The notes under the pieces: model-generated
What the model was told of the DNA's origin: nothing
Database searches by the model: none
What the model saw: only the letters and a program-made list of their open reading frames with translations
Source: Glomus cerebriforme
Lineage: Eukaryota; Glomeromycota; Glomeromycetes; Glomerales; Glomeraceae
NCBI GenBank assembly: GCA_003550305.1
Contig: QKYT01000103.1
Span: forward strand, 193,381 to 257,380
DNA length: 64,000 nucleotides
Reading direction: 5' to 3'
Program-made: the position numbers and the translations under genes
In this document: piece by piece, positions 23,062-35,300 of the stretch
Numbering within the stretch: position 1 is the stretch's first letter
How the letters are laid out: every line of letters starts with the position of its first letter

Positions 23062-26000
23062 TTGACGATCTGTGATTTAACTAATGAAATTACATATAAA
23101 ATTTAACACAAATCATATACTAATTTGTCGTAATACACTAATTTTGACAGTTTCTAATATAATAAAATTATAAACATATTTTACTAAAAATAGTAACCAA
23201 TAATAAAGTAAATGTCATATTTTTATTTTTTTAAAGCCATCAAGTGTAAAAAAATTTTTTTGGTGAACTTTACCTTAGAAGCACATGACATTTACCATAT
23301 ATTATTAGGTAAAATAAGAATTCAGAAGGTGAAATTTTTTTAAATTTCACTAAACTTTTATGCATTTTTACTTTATTTTATAAATAAACTAAGTTATAAC
23401 AACTTCTATTTTGATAAATTCAAGGCATTTTCATACTCATTAGCCAAATCATGCTCTATAGCTCTTTCTTTAAAACACAGGTATATGTATTTATCCAATT
23501 TTGTATGGTATTGACTTTTGGGATGTCCTCTTCTTCAAGTTTACTAGCTTCAATGTGTTTTAATAGCTCATCATGCATACTTCGAGCATTCATCATATTT
23601 TCTGACCTACGATTCCCATTCAGAAAAAAAAGCTCTAATAGGACTTTTACCTCTTTTTTCATTCTTTTTTCACCTCTTTCACCCAATTTCTGATTACCTT
23701 TTAACACCTACTCTTTTGCTAATAGAAACTTTTGAAGTATTATTTAAATGAAAGGAATAATGTAAAGTATATAAATATATCTTTATTATGTAATTTTTGT
23801 TTATAGTTTGACTTACCAATATCTATTTCCTCTTTACTATTAAAAAAATTTGGATCATTAGGTTGTTCATTTGGAAGAATTTCATCTAAAATTTTCAAAC
23901 ATGCATAAAGTTATTTTATAGTAACTAATACACAAAGGTTTGAGTTATATATTACTGGCATTCTTATCATTTTTTATTAGATCTAGATTATTTGAAAAAT
24001 AACTATCAATAATTTTATCAATTTAGATATACATATGCCAATGTAATAAAATACCTGATTCTACTACAATTAACATAGTCCATTGAGTTTCTGGAATAGT
24101 ATATTGAGATATTGATGGTTGAGATTGATAAAGAGACGTATTCCAAAGTTTGGCTACATATGATGGTGAAAAATTGTTCCACACTCCAAAATGAGATAAT
24201 GGGCGAATACATATATATCCATTATATTGACCCTGATAAGGCCATTTTCAATAAAATAGTTTTGAAATTCCTTTGATTATTTTAATCTTTGACTTTTTTC
24301 TTTGATTTTTTTCATGACCCTCAGAATCATTATTACAATTGGGTTCAAGGTTAGCTAATGAAGTTCTAGATAATCCTTTTGCTACTTGAGCAATATCATT
24401 ATCACTTGATAAATCACATCCAATTCGTAAATATCATTTGATTACATAAGTTATCTGGGAATGATGGTATAGTATAATCAGATATTATAGTCAATTGATT
24501 TCAATTGGATTAGAACTTACTGATGCATGATATGAATCTATCATTATTTTCAGCTCTCTAGATTTAAGAAACAACTAACTCTGAACTTTAATATTATACT
24601 AAGTATGCCAATAACTCACAATTGCCATGAGCTCAGAGTTGTGGTAATGTGAACCATTGTCTGATATTACTTTAATCTATTTGGACTTTTTACTTATTGT
24701 TTTAAATACTGCTTCAAATGCCGATGTTGTGAACTAAGCATCCTGCTTGATATCCAAAGACCAATGATCATAAGCTCCAATATCTAATTTATTTGAATTT
24801 GTTTCTCTTATAAAAATTAAAATAGTATGCAAGGTTCATCCATGCTTTCCAAAAAAATCTTGCTTTGTTTCACGTACTGATTGTAATAATATTCACATTT
24901 TATAATTAGTAATAATAATTGCATCACTTGAATCCAACTCAGCTAATGTGGTATTAAACTGGGCATTTAGAAACACTTTGCATGTTTGGTGTGAAAGATA
25001 GTACAACAGGTGCTCTTTAGCTTCAGCAAGTTGTAATTAATAATTTTCAAAAATATTTTTAGTCATGAAATCAAAAAATTCAAAAAGTTGATTATATTTC
25101 AAACATTATGTTTTATGTTTATTGTTGCACTCTCCAAACACATATAGTAAATAATGAGAAATATAAGGATCATGAATAACTCAACCATCTGGATTAACTG
25201 CTAGTTCTTTTTCAAACCCTTACTTTAATTGTCTTTTCAGCTTATCAAGTTGATCAAGAATTATATTCTAAAATATCTTTAGTAAGTAATTTATATGTTA
25301 TTGTGAAAGATAAATATGATTTAGTTTCAACTAGCCATAATTGTTTTATCCTTGAAATTATCCTGTATTATGTTGGCCAAATTTTCAAATACTTCAAATC
25401 TATAATCATTGTAAATTTGACATAAACCTCCAAGATCATCACGGTATTTCAGATTGGTAGAATTTTTTAGACGTGTCATAAAAGTTGATCTTTTCATACC
25501 ATTTGGATAAGTTTTGGTAAACTTATTTCATAGTTCACTTTTTTGATCTCGAAGATATAAAACTGGCAACCCTGTTTTCGCATCTATATAATAAGAACTC
25601 ATAGTAACATTTTCACGATTTTGAAAAAAAATAGTAAATTGTATATTATTTAAATGTTGAACTTTCCTTTTTATTTTATTTATGGGTGGAGCACCTGGGT
25701 CATATAATCTTACATGTTTTCATACATTAGTTATAGTACTAAAAGCCACCTGTTATGCAAAAAAAAAAAATTAAAAATCAAAAAATTAAATATATCTAGA
25801 ATCATATAATGATTTAGCTACTATTATTTACTCCTAATTCCTGTATTAAATCTTTATATTTAAACTTTAGTGTAATAATAAATAAAATACAAATTTTGCC
25901 ATCCTGTCCTTTTTTATTTGAATTTATTGCATCACAAAAACTTTTTCAACGTAAATCTTCTTTTTTATTATCAATATTAAGCAATTTAAAATTATATAAA

Positions 26001-27175
26001 TTTTCTAATATTTGTCTATCTGCTTTATTGTTATAAGCTCTACTTCAAAATTCAATTTGAGATTCTTTATGTGAAAAAGGTATTATATTTGAACATCCAC
26101 ATGTTTTAAACATAGCACACCATGCTCTTAGCTCTTTGTCTTGCAGTTTGTAATCCTCTGGATATATTTTAACCAATATAGATGAAAATTGAACAATAGA
26201 ACTTTCTTATTTATACCAATCATAAAATAATTGTGACTAGTTAATCATTGTATTTGGAAGTTTATGTGATTTAATGTGTCAGTCAAATACTTTTGTAAGT
26301 TTTTCATAATTATTCCATTTATCAGACTTATATATAGCTACTTCAAATTGTAATAAATTCTGAGTAGTTTTGTAGGTAATTTTGAAGATATGTGATCCAG
26401 AAAATTTTTATGTATACCAACTTTTTTCCAAACATCATCTGGCGTTAATCCAGTAAATTACTCAATTTTATTAGCATTATGATATATTTCTAAAATACAT
26501 TAGTCATCTTCTAATTTCAATAAAAATAAGTGCTGTGCACTCCGATATCATGTAATAAAGAAAGAAGTAAAACTCTTTTCAGCTCCATAATACCCATCTT
26601 TAAATGAATAGCCAAAACCTGAAATTACAACTGATAATTTTTCAATCTGAAGAAATATTGAAAAAAATTCTATTTTATCAAGTAATTGCTGAATAATTTT
26701 TTCATCCTCAAAACCAATAACTGCTATATATATCAGAATACTTAGTTTTAGTTCCAAAACTTCCTTATAACATGAGTTTATGGCTGTTGAAGGATAGGGT
26801 TCTATTTTTGAACTTATATCTTCACAAATACATTGAAAACCAGATTTATATTCATTTTTATTATTTTGAAGGACTGTAATTATGAAGTTCTTGCCATTAA
26901 GGTTACAACTAATACGCATATATAAGCAAAATGGTATAGTAAAAACTATGTTTTTGTCTTTTGAATTTAATGAAACAGTTTTCCACCAATCTCATGATAA
27001 ATATCATAATGTAATGTTGGGAAAATAAGCTCAATTCCTAAAAGTTTTGAAGTAAAATGACATTTTTTAAACATTTGGCTAGCGAATAACTTTACATTCA
27101 GAAATACAGTTTTTAATTAATAAATTTCCATTGAACTTTATTATCGTTTTCATCACCTGACTCGTGGATTGGCAA
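23062..27175 (-). mobile_element. TTAA-flanked 4.1-kb DNA transposon with its own transposase relic
   Basis: TTAA stands immediately outside both ends (23058-23061, 27176-27179). The ends read TTGACGATCTGTGATT and, on the complement, TTGCCAATCCACGAGT, a weak inverted repeat (TTG-C--ATC---GA-T). Excision in silico restores the MULE protein (FHNDFY.A.NNLNINFYWKKL). The interior encodes, on the minus strand, one long decayed protein (23456-26940). A TTAA duplication is known for piggyBac and Kolobok elements. I see no clear hallmark of either in the protein. Confidence 0.8.
23456..26940 (-). pseudogene. Decayed transposase-like protein of the TTAA element
   Basis: Recognisable blocks in order: MRISCNLNGKNFIITVLQNN (26919), KLPNTMINQSQLFYDWYK, KELRAWCAMFKTCGCSNIIP (about 26110), DAINSNKKGQDGKI, RSTFMTRLKNSTNLKYRDDL (about 25480) and GGLCQIYNDYRFEVFENL. 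These are followed by LAELDSSDAIIITNYKM (about 24930), RETKQDFFGKHG, YDHWSLDIKQDA, IKVISDNGSHYHNSELM (about 24650), DSYHASVSSNPIE, KLFY.KWPYQGQYNGYICIR (about 24220), and a C-terminal helix-rich piece (KRMKKEVKVLLELFFLNGNR...NTIQNWINTYT) ending at 23456. I know this block order from a highly multiplied, annotated-as-hypothetical family in Rhizophagus. The SDNGxHYHN motif resembles the second Asp region of DDE transposases of the IS630/Tc1 kind; that is inference. Stops are frequent. Confidence 0.65.
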
Positions 27176-28554
27176 TTAATAAAAATCATTATGAAATTGA
27201 GCAAAATTTGTTTCAAGAATGGGTTTATACTTCTTTTGAACATTTTGATCAATATGATAAATACAGATAAAATGTACCGCTATGTTAAAAACATCCTTAA
27301 TAGCTCAAAACATAGCAGGATCTCCATCAGTATATATTGAATATAGCATAATATTTCCAGTAGCAATTTTTATATTCTTATAAATCCATTTAAATGTTGC
27401 TTCAGTTTCATCATCTATTAAAGTATATGCAACCAATCTGGTATAGTTATCATAATCAATACAAATAATAATATTTAAGATTAAATCATAATAATTTTTT
27501 TTGTATGTTGAATCATTAATTATAATATCATGATAATGAAACTAGAGTTGTTTTTGTATTGATGACATCCAAAATATTAAAATGAGTCTTTCATTTATCT
27601 CATCAAAATGAGCTTGATAATACTACTCCAGATTTTTAGCTTAATACTCTTTTAACAAATTAAGCAAATCTGTTGCATCATATTGTAATATAATAGGATT
27701 TAAAGGTTTGCATTCTTGAATATAATTATAAAGTATTTTAGGATGTATATATTGCCATAGATATTTTGCTTGTAATAAATTTTGAATAATTTTAGCACCC
27801 ATTAAAGGACCATCATATGTCATATAAAATTTTATATCAGCCTTCATTTCTTTAGAAAAATGTTAATATTTGGGTAAAATTTTATGTATTAATAGATTAA
27901 GTGGATGATTATAATTATCATAAAATAATGTTAAACGAATTAAGAGAGATAATTTGAGCTAATTTAAACTAGCTATCCAAGGATATCCAATTGAATTTGA
28001 AGTACGTTGATGCTATTTTGATATATCAGTTACTTTATTTGACTTATAATTTCCTAATAAAGTATATGAATAAGTTCTTCAAATGAGTTTTTGTAAATTA
28101 TCATCTAGAGTAATATAATCTTCATGACATTTTCTTATGGCAAAATCCTTTAATAATGCATATTCATCAAAAAATCTATTAGTATCTTCCCATGAATCAA
28201 ATTCTTTACCAATTCTCAATACTTGTTATTCTTTATTATCACTTTCTAATTCACTTTCATAATAATTATCATCATCAAACATATTATGTAGTAAATCTGA
28301 AGAATGAAACAAAAAGAAAATCAATTAGTAAAGTTAATAATATTAGATTTAAAAGAAACAAACTAATCCTAACTCTAACACTTAACCCTAATCCTTAATA
28401 CCTTACTTTAATACCTAACCCTAATCCTAATACCTAACCCTAATCTTAACACCTAACCCTAATCTTAACACCTAATCCTAATCTTAACACCTAACCCTAA
28501 TCTTAACACCTAACTCTAATCCTAATACCTAACCCTAATCCTAATACCTAACCC

Positions 28555-30022
28555 CAGTGTTGTCATTGAACTTGAACATGAACATTGGATGTCCAGGATC
28601 AGACAGTTCCTGTCCATATCCAACATCTTTAATGTTCCGGACATTTATTTGGATATTTATATATATCACGTGATTTAAGTTTTTAAGTTATCTATAAAAA
28701 TTATAAGTTTAATATGATAATATGTAATTAAAATATAATAAAATNATTTATATAAATTAAAAAATAATGTGNAGAANTTTTTTCTCTTTTAAATGAATCT
28801 TTATTCATAAAAATTGGATAAAAACTCATAAAATTTTATTAGTAAAGAAAATAACTTTAAAATNCAAGAAATTTGCAAAATATTAACTTTTCCCTTTTTT
28901 CCAAACCTCCCATACCTTCCATACCTCCCACCCACCTGCGAACAAAGGTTCTTTATATAGTTTTTGCCTCTTAATAATGCGCAAATTGTAACGCAATATA
29001 CATCTCTATTTATAACTTTAATTTTACACAATCCTCTAATTAAAGTAACCTGCGATACATAAATGTTCTCAATTAAAATAGTAATTCTATACTTGCATTA
29101 ATTTTAAAAAGTGTTAACAAATCCCATTTAGCATTTGAATTATTAGTAAGATGAGTAATATCATTTAATATATTACTATTTTCATCAATTTTTTCATCAA
29201 ATTCGAATTCAGAATTTTTCTCCCTTTCTAGCATTTCTACCCAATCTTGAAAATTAAATTCACCATCTGATTTATCATCTAATCCATCTTCTTTATCATC
29301 CAAATCTTCTAATTCAATTTTATTTTCTAAATTAATAACTAAACTATTGTTATTATTTTCCGATTATGATTAGTATTAACATCATCTTTATTTACTATAA
29401 ATATTGAATTATTATTAAGACAATGATTATATATAATTTTGGCTCTTAATTTGCTCATTTGAAGAGCTTTAAATGACTATGTATATGAAAATTAGAATAT
29501 TAAAATAAAATTAATAAATTAATAAAAAAAGATAAAAAAAAAAATAAAATACAAAATAAATTATAAAATATACCATTAATCTATTACGTCTCTTTATTTG
29601 CAAAAAATCTATACAGCTCTACAACTTCTCTACAGAAGCTGCATTTACACAAATACCAAAAATTCTACACGCTATAATGCCTAATTCATTTGTTGAAATA
29701 CTTATATAGCACCAATAATGCCAAATATCATTATCAAATTATTTATAAGTATCATAATCAAATGGATACTTATTTTAACATTAGTTCTGACAATATATTA
29801 ATTTACCAAAGCATATTAAAATTTTTCAAAAAATTTTTTTTTTGTGACTTAGTTGGACATTTCGGACATATAATTTTATCCTGGACTATTTTTAGAAATA
29901 TCCGGACGCATCCGTATGACAATCACTAATCGGGACATTTTTTGGAACATGGACAATGGACAGTGAACATGGACATAGTTGTCCAAGCAAAATGCTGCGG
30001 ACAATGTCCATGTACAACACTG
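28555..30022 (-). mobile_element. Non-autonomous hAT element with perfect 8-bp target duplication
   Basis: The ends are CAGTGTTGTCATTGAACTTG and, on the complement, CAGTGTTGTACATGGACATT. The identical octamer CCTAACCC flanks both sides (28547-28554 and 30023-30030). Subterminal zones contain repeated GGACA/TGTCC words. It keeps the 3' end of a hAT transposase gene on the minus strand but lacks the catalytic part, so it is an internal-deletion derivative. Confidence 0.9.
28950..29600 (-). pseudogene. C-terminal remnant of the hAT transposase
   Basis: Minus strand: QIKRRNRLM (29600-29574), an intron 29477-29573, then SFKALQMSKLRAKIIYNHCL, the tail end of the hAT dimerisation region. After a frameshift near 29350 comes an acidic tail with DDKEDGLDDKSDGEF...DWVEMLE and a final NSNAKWDLLTLF block, ending at TAA 29073. 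KRRNRL...SKLRA and the AKWDL-TLF motif are typical of hAT C-termini in these fungi. A further low-similarity stretch continues to about 28950. Confidence 0.6.
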
Positions 30023-30229
30023 CCTAACCCTAATCCTAACACCTTATCCTAATTCTAACCCTAATTTCTAACCCTAATCCTACATCTTACTCTAATCCTA
30101 ACCCTAATTCCTAATCCTAATCCTAACTATACTAAAACTAGCAATAATTCAAAGCTATTTTTAAGACAAAAAAGCAAAGACATAAGCAAATATACCTATA
30201 TCATTTGATTCTTGATAAAATTCATTCAT

Positions 30230-31090
30230 ATTGATGCATAATAATTACAGTGATAATAAAGATAAAATGAGGTAAAGAGACTGAGTATGGTAATAAAAAT
30301 AAAAATTAAGTTAAAGTTGTGAAAATAGAAGTGTTAAATGTTCTATTTCATGAAATTTTTATCAAGTTAAATAAGGTAAATAAGTCAAATGAAGAGAAGC
30401 GTGAAAAAGTTTTAATAAGATGGTCAAGTAGTATAAAAAGTCTAAAAATAGTCTAAAAAGATTATCGATATAGTTTATTACATAACAAATTACATAAAAT
30501 TCAAAATTTTTAAAAATCAAATTTTAAAAATTAAAATTTTCCTATATCTTTTCATAAAATAAATATATTATAAACCTTTTTGTAAATCACTGTAAAGATT
30601 ATGAAAAAACTTTTAAAATACTTTTAGAAACTATAAGGAATAAAAAAATTAGTAACCATAATATAAATAATTTAATAAATAATTTATATACCAATCTTAT
30701 AACAATATTAACTGAACTATAATAAATCTGTTTTTTTTATTAATAAGAATCCAAATTCTTTTATTTATTTCTAACTAATTTATTTTGAAAAAAATAAGTA
30801 AAAACTCTATAGAATATTTTACCATATTATATATGTAAATAAATCTGAATAATAAAATAGTAAGTAACTATAAATAGGAATCTGTTACTTAGAGATTGAT
30901 TATTTTGTAACTACAATAAGTATAGATCTATAACAGACTAAATATTAGAACTAGAAGCTTTATTCTGTATGTATTTTGAATACTTTATTTAGTTTTTTAT
31001 ATGTTAAAATCAAAAGTATTAAAAAAATTAACAATAATTTTAAAAATCTATATATAAGTAAGATTAAATTTAAATAATAATATTCAATTC
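30230..31090. other. AT-rich stretch upstream of the broken MULE gene
   Basis: No gene seen. The MULE promoter and terminal inverted repeat would be expected here, but I could not recognise them. Confidence 0.35.
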
Positions 31091-31091
31091 A

Positions 31092-31895
31092 TCTATATAA
31101 TTAAAAATATTTATATGTAACTATAATGTTTAGATTAATTATATAAATAAATACTTTAAAGTTATATAACATAATCACATTATATTATACAAAGTTCAAA
31201 AAAAAAGCAATTTTATTTTCTACAAAAATTGAATCAAATAATAGTATAAGATTATACAAATTTCTAAAAAAAAAAATTAATATGTATATATATAACTTTG
31301 ACTAGAATTAAAATATTACTAAAACTCATTGCAAAATAATGAGTAGCAAACTAGTTTATGATTAAAATATTAATATTCAGAAAGATAAATATTATATAAT
31401 AAATATCTATATAATTAAAAATATTTATGTATAATTATAATATTTAGATTAACTGTATAGTGAAACCTCTTTATAATCAATCACCAAGTTGGTTACATAG
31501 TAAAAAAAATCCAAAAATATGACTATATAGGAGTTGTGACTATATAAAGGGTTTTTTTATATAATCTTTATATAAGTTAGTTTTTTCAAAAGTGTGATTA
31601 TATAGAGGAATTTTATATGATGTGACTATATAGGTGTGACTATATAGAGGTCTGACTGTATAAATAAATGCTTTAAAATTGTATAATCTAATTATATTAC
31701 ATTATATAAAATTTAAAAAAGACAATTTTATTTTCTATAAAAATTAGATCAAATGATAGTATAAGATTACACAAATTTTCAAAAAAAAAAATTGATATAT
31801 ATATACATAATTTTAGCTAGAATTAAAAATTATAAATAAAATTAAAATATTACTAAAATCCATTACAAAATAATAGGTAGCAAACTAGTTTATAA
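31092..31895 (+). repeat. Direct duplication giving an empty and a filled MITE site
   Basis: The segment 31092-31378 is repeated at about 31405-31895 (shared words ATCTATATAATTAAAAATAT, CAATTTTATTTTCTA, GTAGCAAACTAGTTTAT). The second copy is longer because a 201-bp Tigger-like MITE sits in it. A third partial repeat (AAATATTATATAATAAATA) follows near 32000. Confidence 0.75.
31458..31658 (-). mobile_element. Tigger/pogo-like MITE, second copy
   Basis: Same family as 2560-2755 in opposite orientation: it ends GAGGTCTGACTG|TA on the right and starts TA|TAGTGAAACCTC on the left. The uninterrupted sequence TAGATTAATTATATAAATAA exists at 31131-31150 in the upstream duplicate, a direct empty site. 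Confidence 0.85.
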
Positions 31896-33489
31896 TTAAA
31901 TATTTTATTCAATAAATAAATTCAAACTCTGCAACTTATAGTAACAAAAAAAAAAGAAAATTTTATAATAAAAAACAAATGTTAATATTCAAAAAAATAA
32001 ATATTATATAATAAATAAAATTTTTATTTATGTAATGACTTTTTTTCAGACTAAATATTAATAATGATTGTAATAAAATTCTAAATAAAGTATATAAAAG
32101 CAAAAAATAAAAAAAAATAAATCTTTTACAAAAAGCTAATATTAGTGTAAATAAGAAAAATCTGCATATAATAATGCTATTTTCATTTTTTATACAACCA
32201 TAAAATATTTTTCAAAGCTTTCAATAAATTCTGATATTGTAAATTTCTCTAATTAAAATAAATATTTTAGTTTCTTTACTAGAAAGATATACATTTATAC
32301 AATAACTGATTTTCTAATTCTTTTAATATCAATAAAGTAATATATAATTAATTTATAATAATAAATAAAATTTCTACTAAATAAAATTATTAATAAAAGA
32401 AATTTATCAGATTTTTTTAAATTTAGATAATACAAAAAAAAAAATTAATATAGTGCTAGAAGTCTATATTAGACAATAAAATTATAATACTTAAAAACTT
32501 TTAAATTTTTAAAAAATTATGATTTTAAAAAAAATAAACTGATAAGTAATAATTTTGTTTTTCAAGACAAATACTATTAAACTACCAGTCAGTTTTTTAA
32601 AAAAAATGCTTACATAAAAAGTTATTAGCATTTAAAATTAAATAATTTTTATATTATTGATCCAAATTTGAAACAAATCTTATCATATAAATACAATTTT
32701 ATTGTCATAATTTTTCATAATTTGAGCTAAAATTATATCTGATCTGAATTATCTTTATAAGAGAAATAAGTGATCATGAAAACATTTTTAAATTTTTATA
32801 TATAAATGATAAATTTTATTTAAATAGCCATAATTATTTATTAAAAATACTATTTAAAACAAAAAGATAAATGCAGATTAGCAGAATACCTAAAAAAAAA
32901 AGGATATTATATATTAAAAATTAAGCAGAAACTAAGATAAAGGCTGTTAAAAGTAAAAAATAGATGAATAAAAAATTATTAAAAGAACAGAAGGTATTAT
33001 TAGAATTAGCTACTTTTGCATTGCTAAAATCTAATTGTTTACTACTAAAATTTAAAAATAACTGAATGTGTAATATTTTATCTGTGCTATTTTTATCATC
33101 TGAATTTTGGAATATTGGCAACTTTTACAAAATTCTTTCATTTTTTTAGTAATATCTTAGCACTATTATATTCATTTATTTGGTCATAGTATGGAAAAAA
33201 ATTTATAATCTACATAATCTGAATTGTATCATATTGTCATAATATATTTAATAAATACTGGCCTGATTTATGAAATTTTGGCTAATTCTAACCAGAATTA
33301 TATATTTCAAGTTTTATCATTTCTTAAAAAATACCTAAAATTAACAGATTTATAACTTCTAATCTAAATATACAATTAGAAAAATCTTAACATCATTTTG
33401 CAACTGTAGTTAGTATCTACTAAACTACATTAAGACTTGAGATATTTTAAAAATATGTATTAAAAAATTTTTTATAAGATTTTTAATTT
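31896..33489. other. AT-rich stretch without recognisable genes
   Basis: Poly-purine runs and simple AT sequence. The minus-strand open frame at 32921-33121 has no features that I can support. Confidence 0.4.
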
Positions 33490-35300
33490 AGGTAAATTTA
33501 TTAGATGACTTATTATGTTCCAAACTGTACAGCTTTAAGTTCTAAACAATCTGTTGTAATTCTAAAAATTTTATTATCTTTTCTATCTATTTTCTTGTGA
33601 TCAGAAACTATTTTACCATCATTCTTTCTATTAGTCGAGATGAAACTCATAACTTTATCTCTCACTAATTCAAACTTTCCATATAAAAAATTAGATCAAT
33701 TATTTTACTCTATATGTTATGTTAGTACCAACCTTTCAGTTTTGATTAGCTCAAAGTAAAACTATCTTCTATTTCCTATAATAAAAGCATTCCTCAATAT
33801 GCATAGTTTATAAAATCAAGATTATAATGTAAATTTTTATTAAATTCCATTCCATCTGATACAAATGGCTGAAAAAGAAATTTTCTCAAATCATTTATAT
33901 TATTAAGTATATATTTTTTAATTAACTCAAGCAGTGGAACTTCAATCTTCAGTTTCCTTTGAACATTCATTGAGAAAATCTCTTTTTATTCTTCTTTTGA
34001 AAATATTTTTTTAGGATTTTTGTTAATGTTATTTAGGATGAAAAAATATAGACATGATTTTTTGTGTAATTTTCTTGCATACTTATAAATTGTTTTCTCA
34101 ACTTTTCATTCAGATTTTAGTTCCTACATTTTTTTAAAATCCATTGCTAAATAAGATTCATCAAATTCTATAAAATCATCCTATAATAATCAAAGTTAGA
34201 TTAGAATATATTTTCATTATCTAACTCATATTTTAATATTTTTACAATTGTTATATCATGATCAGTATTTTTCTCTTGATTGTTCTTTATTGAATGTTTT
34301 TCTTCTAGTAATTCTTTGTCTACCGAGTAAGTTGGTGATGTAATATATTATCTTTATATTGTCTCTTCATTGAAACTTGTTCTTTTTTACAATTATCCTT
34401 CTCATCTTCAAGCTCTTTATTATATTTAAGCTGGTAAAAAATATTCAACTTATAAGCATGTAAACCAATAAAAAAATGATAATATCAATTTCATACCATT
34501 GTGTTTTCATATTGAATCATTTTATCTGTGACCTTTGCTTTTTACAGTTTCTTAATAAACTGATTGGATCGTTATTTATTTGGACTTTAAAAAAATTCAT
34601 TCTATAGAAGTGTGAGACAAAATCATAAGTATATCATAAAAATAATATTGGTGAATATCCATACCTATTCATAATTTCTTTTTGAGATTTTGCTATTAAT
34701 CATTTTACCGTATATTGTTTTATTTATAGTTCTATTTGTAACTAAATTATTTATGTTAATTGTTATTTCCTTTAATTTACATAATTTATGCATTTTATCC
34801 CATTTTTAGCAATTTTGTGATCATTTTTTTAAATTTATTGAATTAGTAATATTCTCAACTATTTTTATATATTCCACCAGATAGCTAGAAATCATAACAC
34901 AGGGAACTGAGAAGGTTCACGTGTCCAATAGGATTAATGCTAGATTAGTTAAAAGTCTTAAATACAGAAAACTGAAAAGGCTTCACGTATTCTAGCATTA
35001 GTTTTGTGGTTCAGCTAAAAGTTTTTTAACAGTAACCTAGAAGCCTCCATCATGCTACTTTCTAATAAAAATATTACTTGCCTGTCTATAATATCCAAGA
35101 AGTTCATTTGCTCTTTTCTTTTTGATTTCTTATTTTTGATAAATGATATTTTTAAGAGATTTTGTATAAATATCCATCTTTGTATTAAATGGCTCTATAC
35201 TACATAGATTTAAAAAATCTAAAATATTTCAGCTAGAGCAATCATGGTTAAAGTATTCATGCATTTTAGTTTCTGATATAATCATAAGTACAATCATAAG
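33490..35300 (-). pseudogene. Broken gene of an expanded family: coiled coil plus nuclease-like C-terminus
   Basis: Minus-strand blocks: MHEYFNHDCSS, ILDFLNLCSIEPFNTKMD and ANELLGYYRQ (35250-35085). Then come YLVEYIKIVENITNSIN (about 34860), KVTDKMIQYENTM, an intron 34431-34496, and LKYNKELEDEKDNCKKEQVS (coiled coil). The C-terminal part is EFDESYLAMDFKKM, KYARKLHKKSCLYFFILNNI, VQRKLKIEVPLLELIKKYIL, QPFVSDGMEFNKN, LDFINYAY (about 33810), then FELVRDKVMSFISTNRKNDG and VSDHKKIDRKDNKIF. I recognise this order from a large family in Rhizophagus. The C-terminal R-K-x-x-x-R-x-D pattern suggests a restriction-nuclease-like fold (inference). Trp and Gln codons have turned into stops at many places. 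Confidence 0.55.

Larger units (their letters stand above)
28366..30130 (-). repeat. Degenerate telomere-like repeats forming the intron of the MULE gene
   Basis: Two stretches, 28366-28554 and 30023-30130, separated by a hAT insertion. They consist of CCTAACCCTAAT-type words with a 19-bp higher-order period (TAACCCTAATCTTAACACC) between about 28430 and 28510. On the gene strand they read TTAGGG-like. They lie between the donor of exon 1 (30195) and the acceptor of exon 2 (28297) of the broken MULE transposase. Confidence 0.8.
21706..30229 (-). pseudogene. Broken FAR1/MULE-type transposase gene, interrupted twice
   Basis: Exon 1 is 30229-30196 (MNEFYQESNDI), intron 1 is 28297-30195, and exon 2 starts at 28296 (D|LLHNMFDDDNYYES). 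Then follow ALLKDFAIRKCHEDYI, MKADIKFYMTYDGPLMGA, YDATDLLNLL and the MULE catalytic region: INDSTYKKN (about 27510), DDETEATFKWIY, YTDGDPAMF (about 27320) and FICIYHIDQN. The gene breaks at TTAA 27176-27179 and resumes at 23061 with FYWKKLKSNY, TAGI*STSQIEAINSIIA (the Glu of the DDE triad, about 22890), a decayed SWIM zinc finger (near 22250-22340) and a C-terminal CCHC knuckle CRKCGQLDHYQKNC (about 21720-21765). Numerous stops, mostly TGG, CGA or CAA turned into TGA/TAG/TAA, show decay. Joining 27180 to 23061 across one TTAA restores colinearity with the family, which shows that the central 4.1 kb is a later insertion. Confidence 0.8.

Noticed and set aside
28366..28554. A real chromosome end or terminal telomere
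   Set aside because: The repeats are degenerate, lie within an intron, are split by a hAT insertion, and unique DNA continues on both sides.
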